Shown here in pieces: positions 25,101 to 37,000 of a DNA stretch of 64,000 bases. Position numbers and translations under genes: made by a program. The DNA comes from Membranipora membranacea (lineage: Eukaryota > Bryozoa > Gymnolaemata > Cheilostomatida > Membraniporidae): the NCBI GenBank assembly GCA_914767715.1, contig OU612073.1, positions 4,278,001 to 4,342,000 of the forward strand. The letters are read 5' to 3'. The notes beneath the pieces are model-generated. The model had not been told where the DNA came from, did no database searches, and saw nothing but the letters and a program-made list of their open reading frames with translations. Within the stretch, counting starts at the first letter, position 1. Each line of letters begins with the position of its first letter.

Positions 25101-27200
25101 GCATAAAAGAAGCAATATTTACAACAACAATTATCGTGTTGATAATGGTAATATTATTAGAAATTGGTTATATAACTTGTAGTTGTCCTCTCCTTGAACT
25201 GTTTGTTCAAGGAGAGGACAACTCTCTTGTATTAAAACATGTTTTGGTGAATCTGTGTCATCAGGGAGTTTGGGACTCCCTGGTGTCATAGTACCGAAGA
25301 AATTTGATATTTTTTACTTACCATAGACCTCAAGAAGGCTACACTCAGGTGCGGCTCTGCCGGCAATAATTAAGTTGTCTGTTGGTTTTATCTCAAAGTC
25401 TGCTCGGTCTTCTTCCTCATCGTCCTAATAATACATACTAATACTACATACTAATAATACATACTAATACTACATACTAATAATACATACTAATAATACA
25501 TACTAATAATACATACTAATAATACATACTAATACTACATACTAATAATACATACTAATACTACATACTAATAATACATACTAATAATACATACTAATAC
25601 TACATACTAATACTACATACACTGTGCGTCATGTGACAAGTCTGAGTATCTGGTCAACTGTTTATAAAGCCTGTCTCGACAAGCTTTGTTCGGTGATCAT
25701 GAACAGGATTCCCAGGTTCCCCCGACTCCCACTGAACAAAGATGGTCAAGACAGGCTACTGTTTATGTAGTTACAGCTTAGTTATACATTTCAAAGTATA
25801 TAATATATACTTATTATATTTAGAAACATGTCACACTCACAGACAGTCAGAGACTGTCTCCATCTGGGCTATTTAACGGTTGTTAACCTGTCCACTATAC
25901 TCTGCACAGAGAGGACACAGGGAAACAAGAAAACATTAACATCTTGTACACCACCTCGGACCATCTCTCCATGAAACCTTCGTGACAAACAGACCCACCT
26001 CATCAGGTAATGTTATATATGGGTCATCTTTATTGTCCGCATATACAGTCATTCCAGCTATTGTTGTCTCCAGGGCCAATTCTGTAAAAATTCATATATA
26101 CAGATTCTCATCGAAGTCGCCAAACAGTATGCAATGTAATAAGCAATGCATGTAGGCAGCTTCATATTGATACCTGGCACCATTACAGCGACGCAAACTC
26201 ATGGATTCGTGGGGTAGTCAATATTAGTGTTTAAAATACACAGATATATTCCTCATTCATGACGACTCATAGGGGGTACTAGTGTAAAGCTGAGCTAGCA
26301 ATAGATCTACACACCATCATCTATATCCTCGTTATCATAATCAGCCAGATTATACGGGTCATCATCAGTCTGTGTATCATCTTCTATCTCTGATTCATTG
26401 TCCTCCTCATCTTCAGTATCATCATCATCGTCTGCTCTACCTATAACTACAGGGAAGCGATGAAGCGTTTAACTTGAGCAAAATATATTCATTTCATGCA
26501 AAGCGAAATATACCTAAGTTTGAAAATAAAACGTGATACATTGGTTAAGGGTTCATTGAAATAAACAGAAAACAAACAGAAATCAGCCGAACAAGCATAC
26601 CAATGACTGCAGCCTTAATTCTGTGTATGGTATAAAATAGTGCCTATATATACCTTCCTCGCAGGTCACAGCTGAAGATTCCTCCTCTCCATCTTTGTGT
26701 ACTGACGCTTTCTTTGCTGGTTTACGAGGCAGATCTTCACCTAATGTCTCATCATCTGACCTTATAATCAAAAAGCTTTGTTTGCCACACTTGCAGTTAA
26801 AACAACCAACAGTCCACTAAAGTTGATGTTAATTGTAGGATTACGGTTAGTCACAAGCTATAGGGCTGTTTGACAAAAAAAACATGATATTTCTGTTACT
26901 TCTGTTACTCAATCTGTAGCGTGTTTTTTGCTTAGATTTATGGCTTTTGCAGTATGCCTTGCCATAGCATATCATTAAATTAGGACATAGGTGTGAGCTT
27001 ATTCTGCAATGAATTTCCACACTCCCACAAATTTGAGTGAAATACTTTAAAATGACATTGGAATGCACTCACCTTTCTCCAGCCCCCTTCAGGTCATTGA
27101 TGATAGTTTCAAGTTCATTTGCTTCCAATTTGAGCTTTTCTGGTACTGATTTAGCAACACCTCTGTTAACCCATGAAACTGTTGACACTAGACTGGCCAT
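22191..27200 (-). CDS. PWP1: PWP1, periodic tryptophan protein 1 homologue (WD40), 13 coding exons, complete
   Basis: Coding exons, 5' to 3' on the minus strand: 27200-27073, 26760-26654, 26440-26315, 26081-25999, 25424-25322, 25069-24962, 24706-24579, 24424-24192, 23908-23797, 23576-23483, 23205-23081, 22827-22725, 22429-22191 (stop TAA). Phases agree throughout and give 562 residues (human about 501). The start ATG at 27200 opens MASLVSTVSWVNRGVAKSVP, matching the PWP1 N-terminus. An acidic stretch (DDDDDTEDEEDNESEIEDD) follows, then the PWP1-specific GMTVYADNKDDPYITL and FEIKPTDNLIIAGRA. WD40 repeats follow, with GHTDAVLDLSWHSL, SADHTAAIWDLSEG and GCLVTTAMDSLLKVWD. The tail ends in a basic stretch (KKKTAKRKGKK), a likely nuclear/nucleolar signal. 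PWP1 acts in the nucleus in ribosome biogenesis and rDNA chromatin. The hexamer AATAAA overlaps the stop codon. Confidence 0.95.
23273..23314 (+). repeat. G-rich AGTCTG/CAGACT dispersed repeat, divergent copy
   Basis: GGGCGGTGGGGCGGGAG followed by ACGTCTGGAGGGTTCAGACTA; it is recognisably the same design as the other three copies. It lies in PWP1 intron 10. Confidence 0.7.
25181..25223. repeat. Perfect 19-bp-arm hairpin in PWP1 intron 5
   Basis: Arms 25181-25199 (AGTTGTCCTCTCCTTGAAC) and 25205-25223 are exact reverse complements around a 5-base loop. Confidence 0.95.
25425..25620. repeat. 13-bp minisatellite, about 15 units, abutting the PWP1 exon 5 acceptor
   Basis: Units alternate between TAATAATACATAC and TAATACTACATAC. 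On the gene's strand (minus) each unit reads TTAG followed by GTATGT-type sequence, so each carries acceptor-like and donor-like strings. The array forms the 3' end of intron 4 and supplies the real acceptor before 25424. Confidence 0.93.
25668..25757. repeat. Foldback element with 28-bp inverted ends
   Basis: Arms 25668-25695 and 25730-25757 pair at about 24 of 28 positions (outer AGCCTGTCT with AGACAGGCT, inner CTTTGTTC with GAACAAAG). They enclose 34 bases. It lies in PWP1 intron 4 next to the minisatellite. Confidence 0.8.
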
Positions 27201-30200
27201 CGCATGATATGCACCGAAGCTCCTACACTGTACAGACCTGTCAATATTTAGTCATAAAATAACAACAACAGTAGGAGCTTAGCGAAGTCAGTTAAAACGT
27301 CCCCTGCTCTAATAGAAGCTTATGAAGTTAATTTACTGGTTTAAGCTGCCCCCACTTACAACGGGGCTTTGTCTGTTGTGTAAAAGGTGTGCTGCAGCCA
27401 GGCGCCTTTATTACTTAAAATGAGACATTTTGTATTGATCCTGATTTGTTGCTAATACAGCCAGCATGCCTAGCCGTATCTTATCCTTTTTTTTGGTTTT
27501 ATAAACAGAAAAAAGAGGCTTTCAGATAAGAGACACCAGTCATGTAAATCCTATATCCAGGTCATTACTCGTTGGCATGGAATTGAATACCTCTTGCATG
27601 TCAGGAGAGGAGTAGTAGGAGTGTTAGGACAGGAGGTCAGGACAGGTCAGAGGGGGTATACATACAGTACACTCCCGATCATAGGCCCTATGAATGAATA
27701 GAATAAATAAATAATAGATAGATAGAAGATTTAATTAATTAATGAAACCTAACCATTCAAGCATACAAAGTTAGTATCAATGGGTAGTGGGAGTGGAGTA
27801 GGTAGTAAGTAATTATTCAATAATTAACAATACTCTTATTAATGTCTACTAGCTAGCTAGTGCTAGTCCAGTCTAAACGTAGCCTTTTAGTTAGTCTTAG
27901 TGAGAGCTTGTTTAGAGTAGACTTAACCAACCTTTGGTTAGTTGTTGCAAAAAAAACTTATATCCTAAGTTATCGTTGGACAGTGGTTCCCTTTTCCTGG
28001 CTTATATTGTTCGTTCACACTGTCAGATTTGTTAAAATAAGTTATTACAATGGCTTTATTATAATATTTTAATTTTCTACCAACCTTGGTTTCTTTAAAA
28101 CTCTTTTATACCGGAAACATGTGTATCATTGATGTGTTCACTTAATAAAACTAATCTTTAGATATCAATGATCAGATCTAGTCCTAGTCTTGGCAGTATA
28201 CAAAATTTACAGGTAGCATTGTCGATTTACTACCATTCTGCGCATGCCCAGTCAGATCACGAGAGACAGTATGATTTACTATTTCATAGATTCAATGAGA
28301 CTACAATATTAATTCTGCAGATAAAGATAAGATCATCAAAATAATGCTGCACAGACAGCCAGCCTTGGAGAACTAAGTGACTTATTCTTGACTTATCATA
28401 ATTGGCAGAGCACAACTCAACCTGATTCTTGTATCTGGGAAATATATCACAACTGTGGATTAAAAGCTGCAACATCTCGACTAGACTACTTTACTCTTAC
28501 TGGTTGTGTGTGTCATCTCTACTAGCGTAGCTAGTAAGTCGTGACTGACTGTGAGTAAGAATAACTTTTTTAACTACCACTACTGTACTAGGCTTGGAAA
28601 CATCATAACTAACTAAGCTTTGTACAACTTAAGTCACTCCACTGCTACAGACAAACTACACTTGTTGTTGTTACTCCTTCTCCTCTCTTACTTACTGATG
28701 TTGCATCTCACACAACCAACATCAACAGGAGGATAGACTGCATAGTAAAGTAATTTACAATTACAGCACTGCTCAATGACTGACTGGCCTAGCTGCTGCT
28801 TCTTCTAGTAGTAGAGTAGTACTCATACATACTGGTAATACTATATTTATTTGAATAATCAAGATTATCTAGCTAGGCTAGTCACAATTAAGGAGGGACA
28901 TATATATATATATGTATATAATTCTATTTTATTTAGTTATTTGATTGCGCAGGCTGTCAAATTGAGCTTACCACCTAACTCAACTGTCTACTATCTGTAC
29001 GGCACTGGCTGAAGGGAGTGTTTACAAGCGAGGCAGTCACACAAAGGAAGCACTCCAGTGAACAACAACAGTGGATGACAAGGATACATACATATAGGGT
29101 AAGGAAACTTTCTTACTTGCATATTATCACTTGGATCATGTTTTTTCGCTTGTTGCTCCATTCACTTGCAAGCTCTGGAGCTTGGTAAAATCTTCAGTAC
29201 CATGATGACTGGTCACGGCTCATAGCGTGTCTCAGCTCGATTTCATTCGTAAGCCTACTTCAATAAAAATCTGTCAACCATTCTGAACGCCAATTACATC
29301 TGTAGTGTTGCTGTTCTGTGAGTGTATTTTACTGATGCAATAGATATCCTGAGGAACTGCAAAAGTTGAGTAACAAACCATGGAATCAAAATTGTGCTCT
29401 TGTTACAATATAGGCCTAGGCCACATTCCAATGTCACCATTAAAGTAATTATTTTGTTAGTTTGATGACACTGGACTTGCTCATGTACTGAGGTGCATGA
29501 CTCAAAGCTCCAGTCACTTGTCAGGCTGTTATTTCCCATAGACCTAGATTCACTACTCCTTACCCGAGCTTAATATAATATGAGAGGATGCAGAAAAGTC
29601 ATGCTCAGCTTTTTATCTGCTGAACTTGACATGTATGGATGAGACCTTGAACAAGCTAATATAAAAGCATACAAAGATAATTGTCACTTATGTGGTTAGT
29701 TTTGTCCCAAAGGGATAGTTAGCTAGAGAAGCCGTTACCTAGTGTAACGTAACATACCAACTGCTGTACTGTGCTAGAGTCAGCTCCTTTATTATTGACT
29801 CATCGTATTCAATCTCTGAGAAATAAAACTGTCTCTGTAGGGTGCTCTGTAAAAATTATTAAAACTGTTGATTCTGTAAAAATAAATAAAATGATAAGAC
29901 CATAAAAAATACTATTACTTTTTGAAGACACTATTTAGGTATTTGATACATTCTGCTCTAAAACATTTGGCACGGATCTGCACGCGGAACTTAAACTGAT
30001 TGATATCTGCCTGACGGCAGCTGGTTAAGACGGAGTGAGGATAATTATTGAATCATGTGTGAATTTCATAACAAAAACACTAGAATTGCAGACATTATGA
30101 AGAATGACAAAAAAAGCGCAATCAATCTTATTATAAATGCATCTACCAAGATTTTTTTTGCCTAGAGACCATTGCTTTCCATGGTGGTACACTTTATGAT

Positions 30201-31043
30201 ATCCTCTATAATTGCTTGTACAGTGGTGTAATATTCAATTCAGCAGCTTTCAAAATATTGAGCAGTTCTGTTAGAGATAAAATCTAGTTCTACTATCATG
30301 GTACAAGCATAAGAGCATCGACTCCTAAGTAAGATAATGCCTCCAGCAAATGGTTTATAATTTGATTTATAGCCCTGTTTATTGATATGATAACCTGGAT
30401 TGATACTATAACCAATCAGCCAATCTATCATACATATTCTTCACTTTGTGTTGTTTTGTTAGGCTGGATCCTTAGTGCAGTATCATATGTATTATATATT
30501 CATACTTGGTTCTCCCTATCTCTCTGTGGGTATTTGGTGTATTGACCTGCTTGCTGCAGCTGTTCAAAGGTTATTATGTCTAGTGTCTGTGACATTACAT
30601 GAGTATGCATTACAAGGTCAATACCATATCGGTATTTGACCGTGTCCAGGGATTATTGTTTAGATTAAGCTGATGGTATTTACCAAAAGGTCTTGGCAGA
30701 CTACATCATATATGGCCTCTGGATAATACAGTTGTGATGTACCTGTTTTCTAACTCACAGATTCACCCATTACACTGCTTAGTTGCAAAATGTAGTCACA
30801 CCATTTGTTATAATAGGAGTTTATGATCGTTTCTCTTTGTTGTTTTTCTTATGCTCAATAGTGTTTTTGATCTAGATTTTGGTATTATTTAATTCAAACA
30901 CTGTTTCAGTTACAGTTCAGAAGACGCTTCAGGGAAATGCTGTCCCGGGACTCTAGTCAGAGGATTATATAGCTATAACGGATGTGACATAGTGCTATAG
31001 TTTATCAGTTATTGGTACAGCAGCATATACTCTAGTATTAATA
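27201..31043. other. Divergent intergenic region between PWP1 and the ASK1-like kinase
   Basis: PWP1 runs left and the kinase gene runs right from this 3.8-kb region, which should hold both promoters and 5' untranslated exons. It is AT-rich with a short TA repeat (about 28903-28922). The open frames in it (none above about 81 codons) match nothing I recognise. A transcribed leader probably precedes the kinase ATG at 31044, but no TATA box or splice site could be supported. Confidence 0.6.
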
Positions 31044-34000
31044 ATGTCTACTGGTAAGAAGGATAGCGGAGCTGGAGTACAGAAGGGAATGCTTGGTGTG
31101 GGTACTAAGGAGGCGTATCAGCTCACTGTCGTGTTTGTAGAGGGAGCTCCCTATAATGGAATACCTGATCAACAAAAGATGAATCAGCAGATAGTACTAG
31201 ATCTACAGACCGCTGTAGAGGAGTAAGTTATTGTTATAGATGGTCACGTAAGCCCTACGTGGTCATTAATGTTATCGCACATAAAATAGTGATAACTGAT
31301 AAAGAATGCTGTCTGGGTTTCACTGGTCCTGTACTAAGAGACATTGACTTGTGTGGAGTAAGGTGCTCCATGAGTGTAGAGTAAATATCGAACATTCCAA
31401 TCTATCTCCATGACAACCTTGACATGAACCTGCCGGTTGAAGATGCATAGAATACTTAACTTTACTTAGGTAGTAGTAGTATACACCTAAATGGCATAAA
31501 TATCATCATTGTGGTTACTCTAGCCCTATGCTAGAATAGTCGTACCACCTAAACTAAACTAAATAACAGCCCTTGAGATTAAACAGACAATTCTTTATTA
31601 TTCACGCTCTCGTATTTAACCTTCATTGTGAACTTTTTTCAGGAGGAATGGTAAATTCCTGACAGTACCATTTGATAAGTTAGACTTTGGAGAAACATCA
31701 GTTTTGGAGACATTTTCTAATGCTGATGTTGCCATAGTGGATATGACCTCTAAAGGTCAGGCAGCTCTGAGCTATCATGTGGGAGTACGGCACAGCCTCG
31801 GTATGAAGGATAACTTCATGTTATTTAGAGATGAGAACCCTGAAGAGACTATATCAATGAAGGTTAGTAATGACCTGAGAATATAAGTATGTTGTTGTAC
31901 CTGCAATAAGTTCTGCACTATGGTGTTTGGATAATTTGAGGGTTGTATTGTTCCTGTTTGAGGGGCTGTAAAGTCCTATTTTAGGGGTGTTTATGCACCT
32001 GCTTTGGAGGGTTAGAATTTTTCTGGTTTGAGGGGTGGTAATGTACCCGTGTTTGATAATACAACAGCCACACTTCAGGGATGCTACTAAGTCCGCACAG
32101 TCATGATTGGCTCAGTTAGAAACTGTTCTTTATACACCGGTGACACTCATGTTACAGCAAGAAAGCAGCTCCTTGGATACATTGATTTAATTTCTTTACT
32201 GATCTTCTATCTCCTCCAAATCAGGTCACTAGTGATGATATTGTAGTAAATATTTTTGTTATTGCAAAAATTACTTGCGTTAGTAAATTAATACCCTGGG
32301 CTTATTGTTAGAGCACAAAAGGAGATTTGTTGCAGGTTCTCTTTCATGCAGTGATACAGCATTTCATGATTCATCACTCTTCTGTGTTATTAAACTGATC
32401 AAAGTATTTATATCTATGCAGTAACCTTGAAATTACCGTTGAAAATACTAAACTGCTGGCTGTCAATGTTTATGACCAGACACGTAAACACGCATATGTC
32501 TTTATATTAGTATGTTATTGCGTTACCCCAGAGGAGCAATGTAGAGTAGGTAGAGTATTTCTTTAGCTAGCTAGCTTGAGTTAGGGTTGTCTCTATGTTC
32601 GCTAGCACCAAATTTTGCAGGATGAGGTTGGAGTTAGTATGATGTAATGGAATAGAGTTGGGCGATATAGCGGCAGGCAGTGATATTAATGCAATGTAAA
32701 GGCACGCAACCATGTCTTTTGATCCTCTGGGCACTTTTATATTAACTATGATTACTGAACGCAGACCTAGACAGCGCTACCTCCCCCTTCGCTCAGGTAC
32801 AACCTAGGTTTATATACCACTGGCACAAACGTACGTCCTAGTTAGTACATCAGCTACACTGGTTTTGTTGTATGGTCATCTATCCAGGTTTTATTGTAAC
32901 CCAGTCTACCTTTCTCATTTTTAGCTGTCATGTTCGGGCTACTCATTCTTCCCATATAACATTGACTCTCACGGTACTATCTACATCACCGACGCTAACG
33001 GATTACTAGCCGACCCTGAGAATGTAAACACTAAGATAGCCACTAAGATGACACTTGTGAGCAGGTTAAAAAAGGCACTCACTGAGGTGGACATAAACAC
33101 AAGGTAAGCCAGCTACGTCCTCTTGTAACTACTCTCCCTGTCAAACTCTATCACATCACATCGTAGACCAAAAACTAATAGGTACATGACACTGAACCAC
33201 CGGGACTTTAGGTCAGTAAACGGTACACATGCGTATGTGTATGACATCATAAACCAAAAACACAGGGATACAACTGCTCAAGAAGACTCAAGTCAGCTAA
33301 TTACAAACGGCAATAATATTAAGTGCTGATGATTCACTCAGATTTTACTATTATATACATACTGGTAGTTACTGATATAGAGCAGAATAACCTGCTGCTG
33401 CACTGATACTTGTTTGTAATTGGCACACGATCATTGAGGTCAGCATGGTCTTCGTCATATTTTTGATGCCATGACATATTGATTATCATGTTTTCCGGGA
33501 GCAGCAGTGTCGTAGTAAGCTCATACTTATTAGGGATATATCGCTCCCCGCTCTCATGTTTCATAAGATTGATTGACAGACCAATAGTTCAAAAATACTC
33601 CCGAAAATTTTGGTTTGCAATTTTTTGTCTTTTTGGCAAGCTCAATGATAACATCCTGCAAAAAAATGATCTCATGACTTTTATTTAAACCCATCTTGGC
33701 AAAGTACCAAGTTATAAGTTTACCTGCTTGGTACTAAACTCAAGTTATAAGTTTACCTGCTCGGTACTAAACTCAAGTTACAAGTTTACCTTCACGGTAC
33801 TAAACTCAGCCTAGGTTGTTATTGAGCTGTAGGAATGAATGTGTCATTTAGAGTACAGAACTTATATGCACAAATCTATAATTATTTATCCTGTGGGACG
33901 ATTGTAGCCTTGATTGTAGCATGGCAACCGTGAGTTTGAAGGCAATCTCTAATATTGCTATCTCTCAGTGCACTGATGCTAGAGTGTCTCTCTATCTAAC

Positions 34001-37000
34001 TATCACCGCTGCTGCTGCTGCGACCCTTGGCCCTCTATTATATATCTCTGTGTCTGTCTATATATACTGATGCCCAGTATACAGGCAGCTATGACTCAGA
34101 ATTTCTCCTATTTGTCAGTCCTCTCCTATGATCTAACTGGCATCAAAGTACACGGCACCAGAACAGTCAACTTTTTCAAAAGGCCAAATCCATTAATGTG
34201 AGTGATGTAACATTGGCATTGCAAATGAAATATTTTTTGAGGTCTGATGATGGTTATATTAATGATTCTTTATTTTTTAATCTCTCCTTTTATCACAGCA
34301 CAAACAGAAAAGACAAGTTCCTGGCCGACCTGAGGAAGGCTAGAGAGCAGCTTGCCGATGATACCCCGGCTCTCAGGAAGGTAAGATACACTCGATCGAA
34401 TTCTGATAATACTGATATCTCGGCGGCGAAATTATCGGTACCTGAACCAATCGCTGAAGTGATACAGGGCTGCCATGTACCGAAGTGCCACAATATATGG
34501 GACTGCTAGATATAGGACTGCCACAGGAATTACTGAGTTCCTCTTATTTTTATAATTATCAGTTAGGTGCAATACCAGTCCAATCTAAGGAAGCCCAAGA
34601 TAATGTGTGAAATATCTGAAGTTATCACCATATATACCTGAATGTGAAATCAGAGCCAAGAAAATGCTAACTATATGTGAAATTCATAAGTGGAAGTAAT
34701 TATCACCATTTAATATCCCAATTACATTGCTGGCAGTTACAAATAGTGTGTTACAATGCGGCAGTCTAGTTAATGACTTGAACAGTCTACAAATCCTTAA
34801 TTGCTCAAGTATTTATCTAGTGCGGGGCGGGCGGTGGGCAAAAGTCTGGGGGGCTCAGACTAATATATAGTCTTCCTCAGCATTGGGAGATCATTTATCT
34901 ACTACACCCACCAGAAAGGGTGGCAGTCAGAATCTGATATACAATATTTATTAATTATAATTGCTGTGTGATATGTAGTTTACACATTGTGGGTGTCCAT
35001 TTGATATGAGACATCAGTCTAATTATTGACCTACGCTGCCTGTGTTGAGCAGTGTTACCCTGCAGTCACAGTATGTAAATCAGGGAGGATATCTTCTACG
35101 ATTGTAACTATTACTTAGTAATCCTGACACCTAAAAGTCGAGAATATCTGTGTCCTTTTATTGTAGAAATTATTGTCAATGAGAAACAGAATAGACCACC
35201 CACAGCTGATACAGGCTGATGTTATATATAACCTGCTACTAGCCTATAGGGACATCCAGGTAAGGCACTCTGTACTGAATGAATGATATGTACTGTAATA
35301 CACCAATAGTGTTCCTATACTGTGCAGTAAAGCTATGCGCTGGCCTCGATAGTCCTTAGAATGATAGTCCATACTAGTCCACACTTGTCCACAGCACACA
35401 ACACGCAGTAAACAAAAGTCATAGAGATGTGACAACCGATAACATCCATTTCACATGAAACATAACACTGCAAGGTCTTAACACTTGCCTTCAATATTCA
35501 GTTTTATATCCCTGTTTGTCAGATCTCTATCTTATAATACTTCTATAAAGCCAAACAACTCCTACTTTTTAATCTGTGTCAGCATCCTGAACTGATTTTT
35601 AGAGGTTGAAAAACAGAACCGTTGCCATAAAACCTCAACTGTGCATCAGCATCATCTAAGTTCTCTATTTAATGCACTGAAAAGTGTTGTCATAAAGGTG
35701 ACAAAGAATTCTCAAAAAAATATGTCTTTCTCTCTCTCGTACCATATTGGCTTTTTCTGAACAATCTGACCAAATAAAATATTTCGATCCCGACTATGCT
35801 GAATGATTTACTCATTGTTTCAGGATTACGATGCAATGGTGAAGATTGTTGAGGATATCACCGCTCTTCCTAACAAAGTCTTGGTTACCGCCACTATAGC
35901 TATTCAGTATCAGTATGCCTTCGCTCTCAACAGGTACGTACTTACTGAGTTTTGTTGGGGGGGGGGGATATATAAAACCCACACACAAGGATAATAGAAA
36001 AAACTTTTTGAATTGTGTTCAGAATGCTGTCAGGATTGCTTACTGTGTTGTAGACGTAACTTGCCAGGAGACAGAGACAAAGCTCTAGAGGTTATTAAGA
36101 AGGTGGCGGCTATGAAGGGAGGAAGCTCTATACAGGATGTCGTCTGTCTGTGTGGCCGTATATACAAAGATAAATTTTATGAGAGTAATTATAAAGACTC
36201 TGAGAGCCGAGATGAAGCTATAAAATGGTGAGTATCAGTATCTGTGGTCTAGTGATGTAACCTCCCCCAGCTGCCCTGTATCATTATATGCTTCTGTGGT
36301 CTATAACCCGTAAATTTTATGTGTGGTTTTGATGCACATCTGAAATAAGAAAAAGCCAAGAATGTTAGAGCAAGAATACCTAGAGGGTGGCTGGCACTAG
36401 TTTGACCTGGCTGTTTAAATTCAATCATGACTGTTCCGTTGGAACTATTGATTGTTCATCCATAAGTAGATTGGGTGTTAATATATGTGTACTCTGATCT
36501 TTAAGGTACCGCATGGGGTTTGAACTGCAAGCTAATGTTTATGCTGGAATTAATCTAGCGACCATGCTTGTCATATCAGGGAAAGACTTCAAATCTGATC
36601 GGGAGCTGCAGAGAATCGGTATGTTAATAATTAAATCATGGGCCCTAAACTACCCTCTCGGTGAGCGGTTTTACCAATCTGAGAATCTTACTGATAATAT
36701 GGTGATAAAAAAACACACAATGATTGTGAGAACTGATTGATTAAAAACACTAATCCAGATTTGTGGGATGACCACTTGAATGAGAGGGGTAATGGGTTTT
36801 TTACCGAATGATCGTTATCATTATGAGCTTATGTGGGCTTATCATTAGAATCTTCTGGAAAACTCACACAGGAATGTGGGAGTGGCCTAGTAGTTAACCG
36901 TCATCAAACTTCACTACTGCAGGTGCCTGCAAACCTCAGATATCAGCATCAGAACTGCTGGTACCTCTGGGAATTAGCTGATTGAATGACCTGATATGAT

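Noticed and set aside
33168..33182. Possible tiny extra exon after kinase exon 3
   Set aside because: An AG and a GT frame a 15-base segment, but joining exon 3 directly to 34299 is in phase and matches the family order.
36871..36960. tRNA-like start GTGGCCTAGTAGTTAA
   Set aside because: The A-box resemblance is good, but no B box follows at the right distance.
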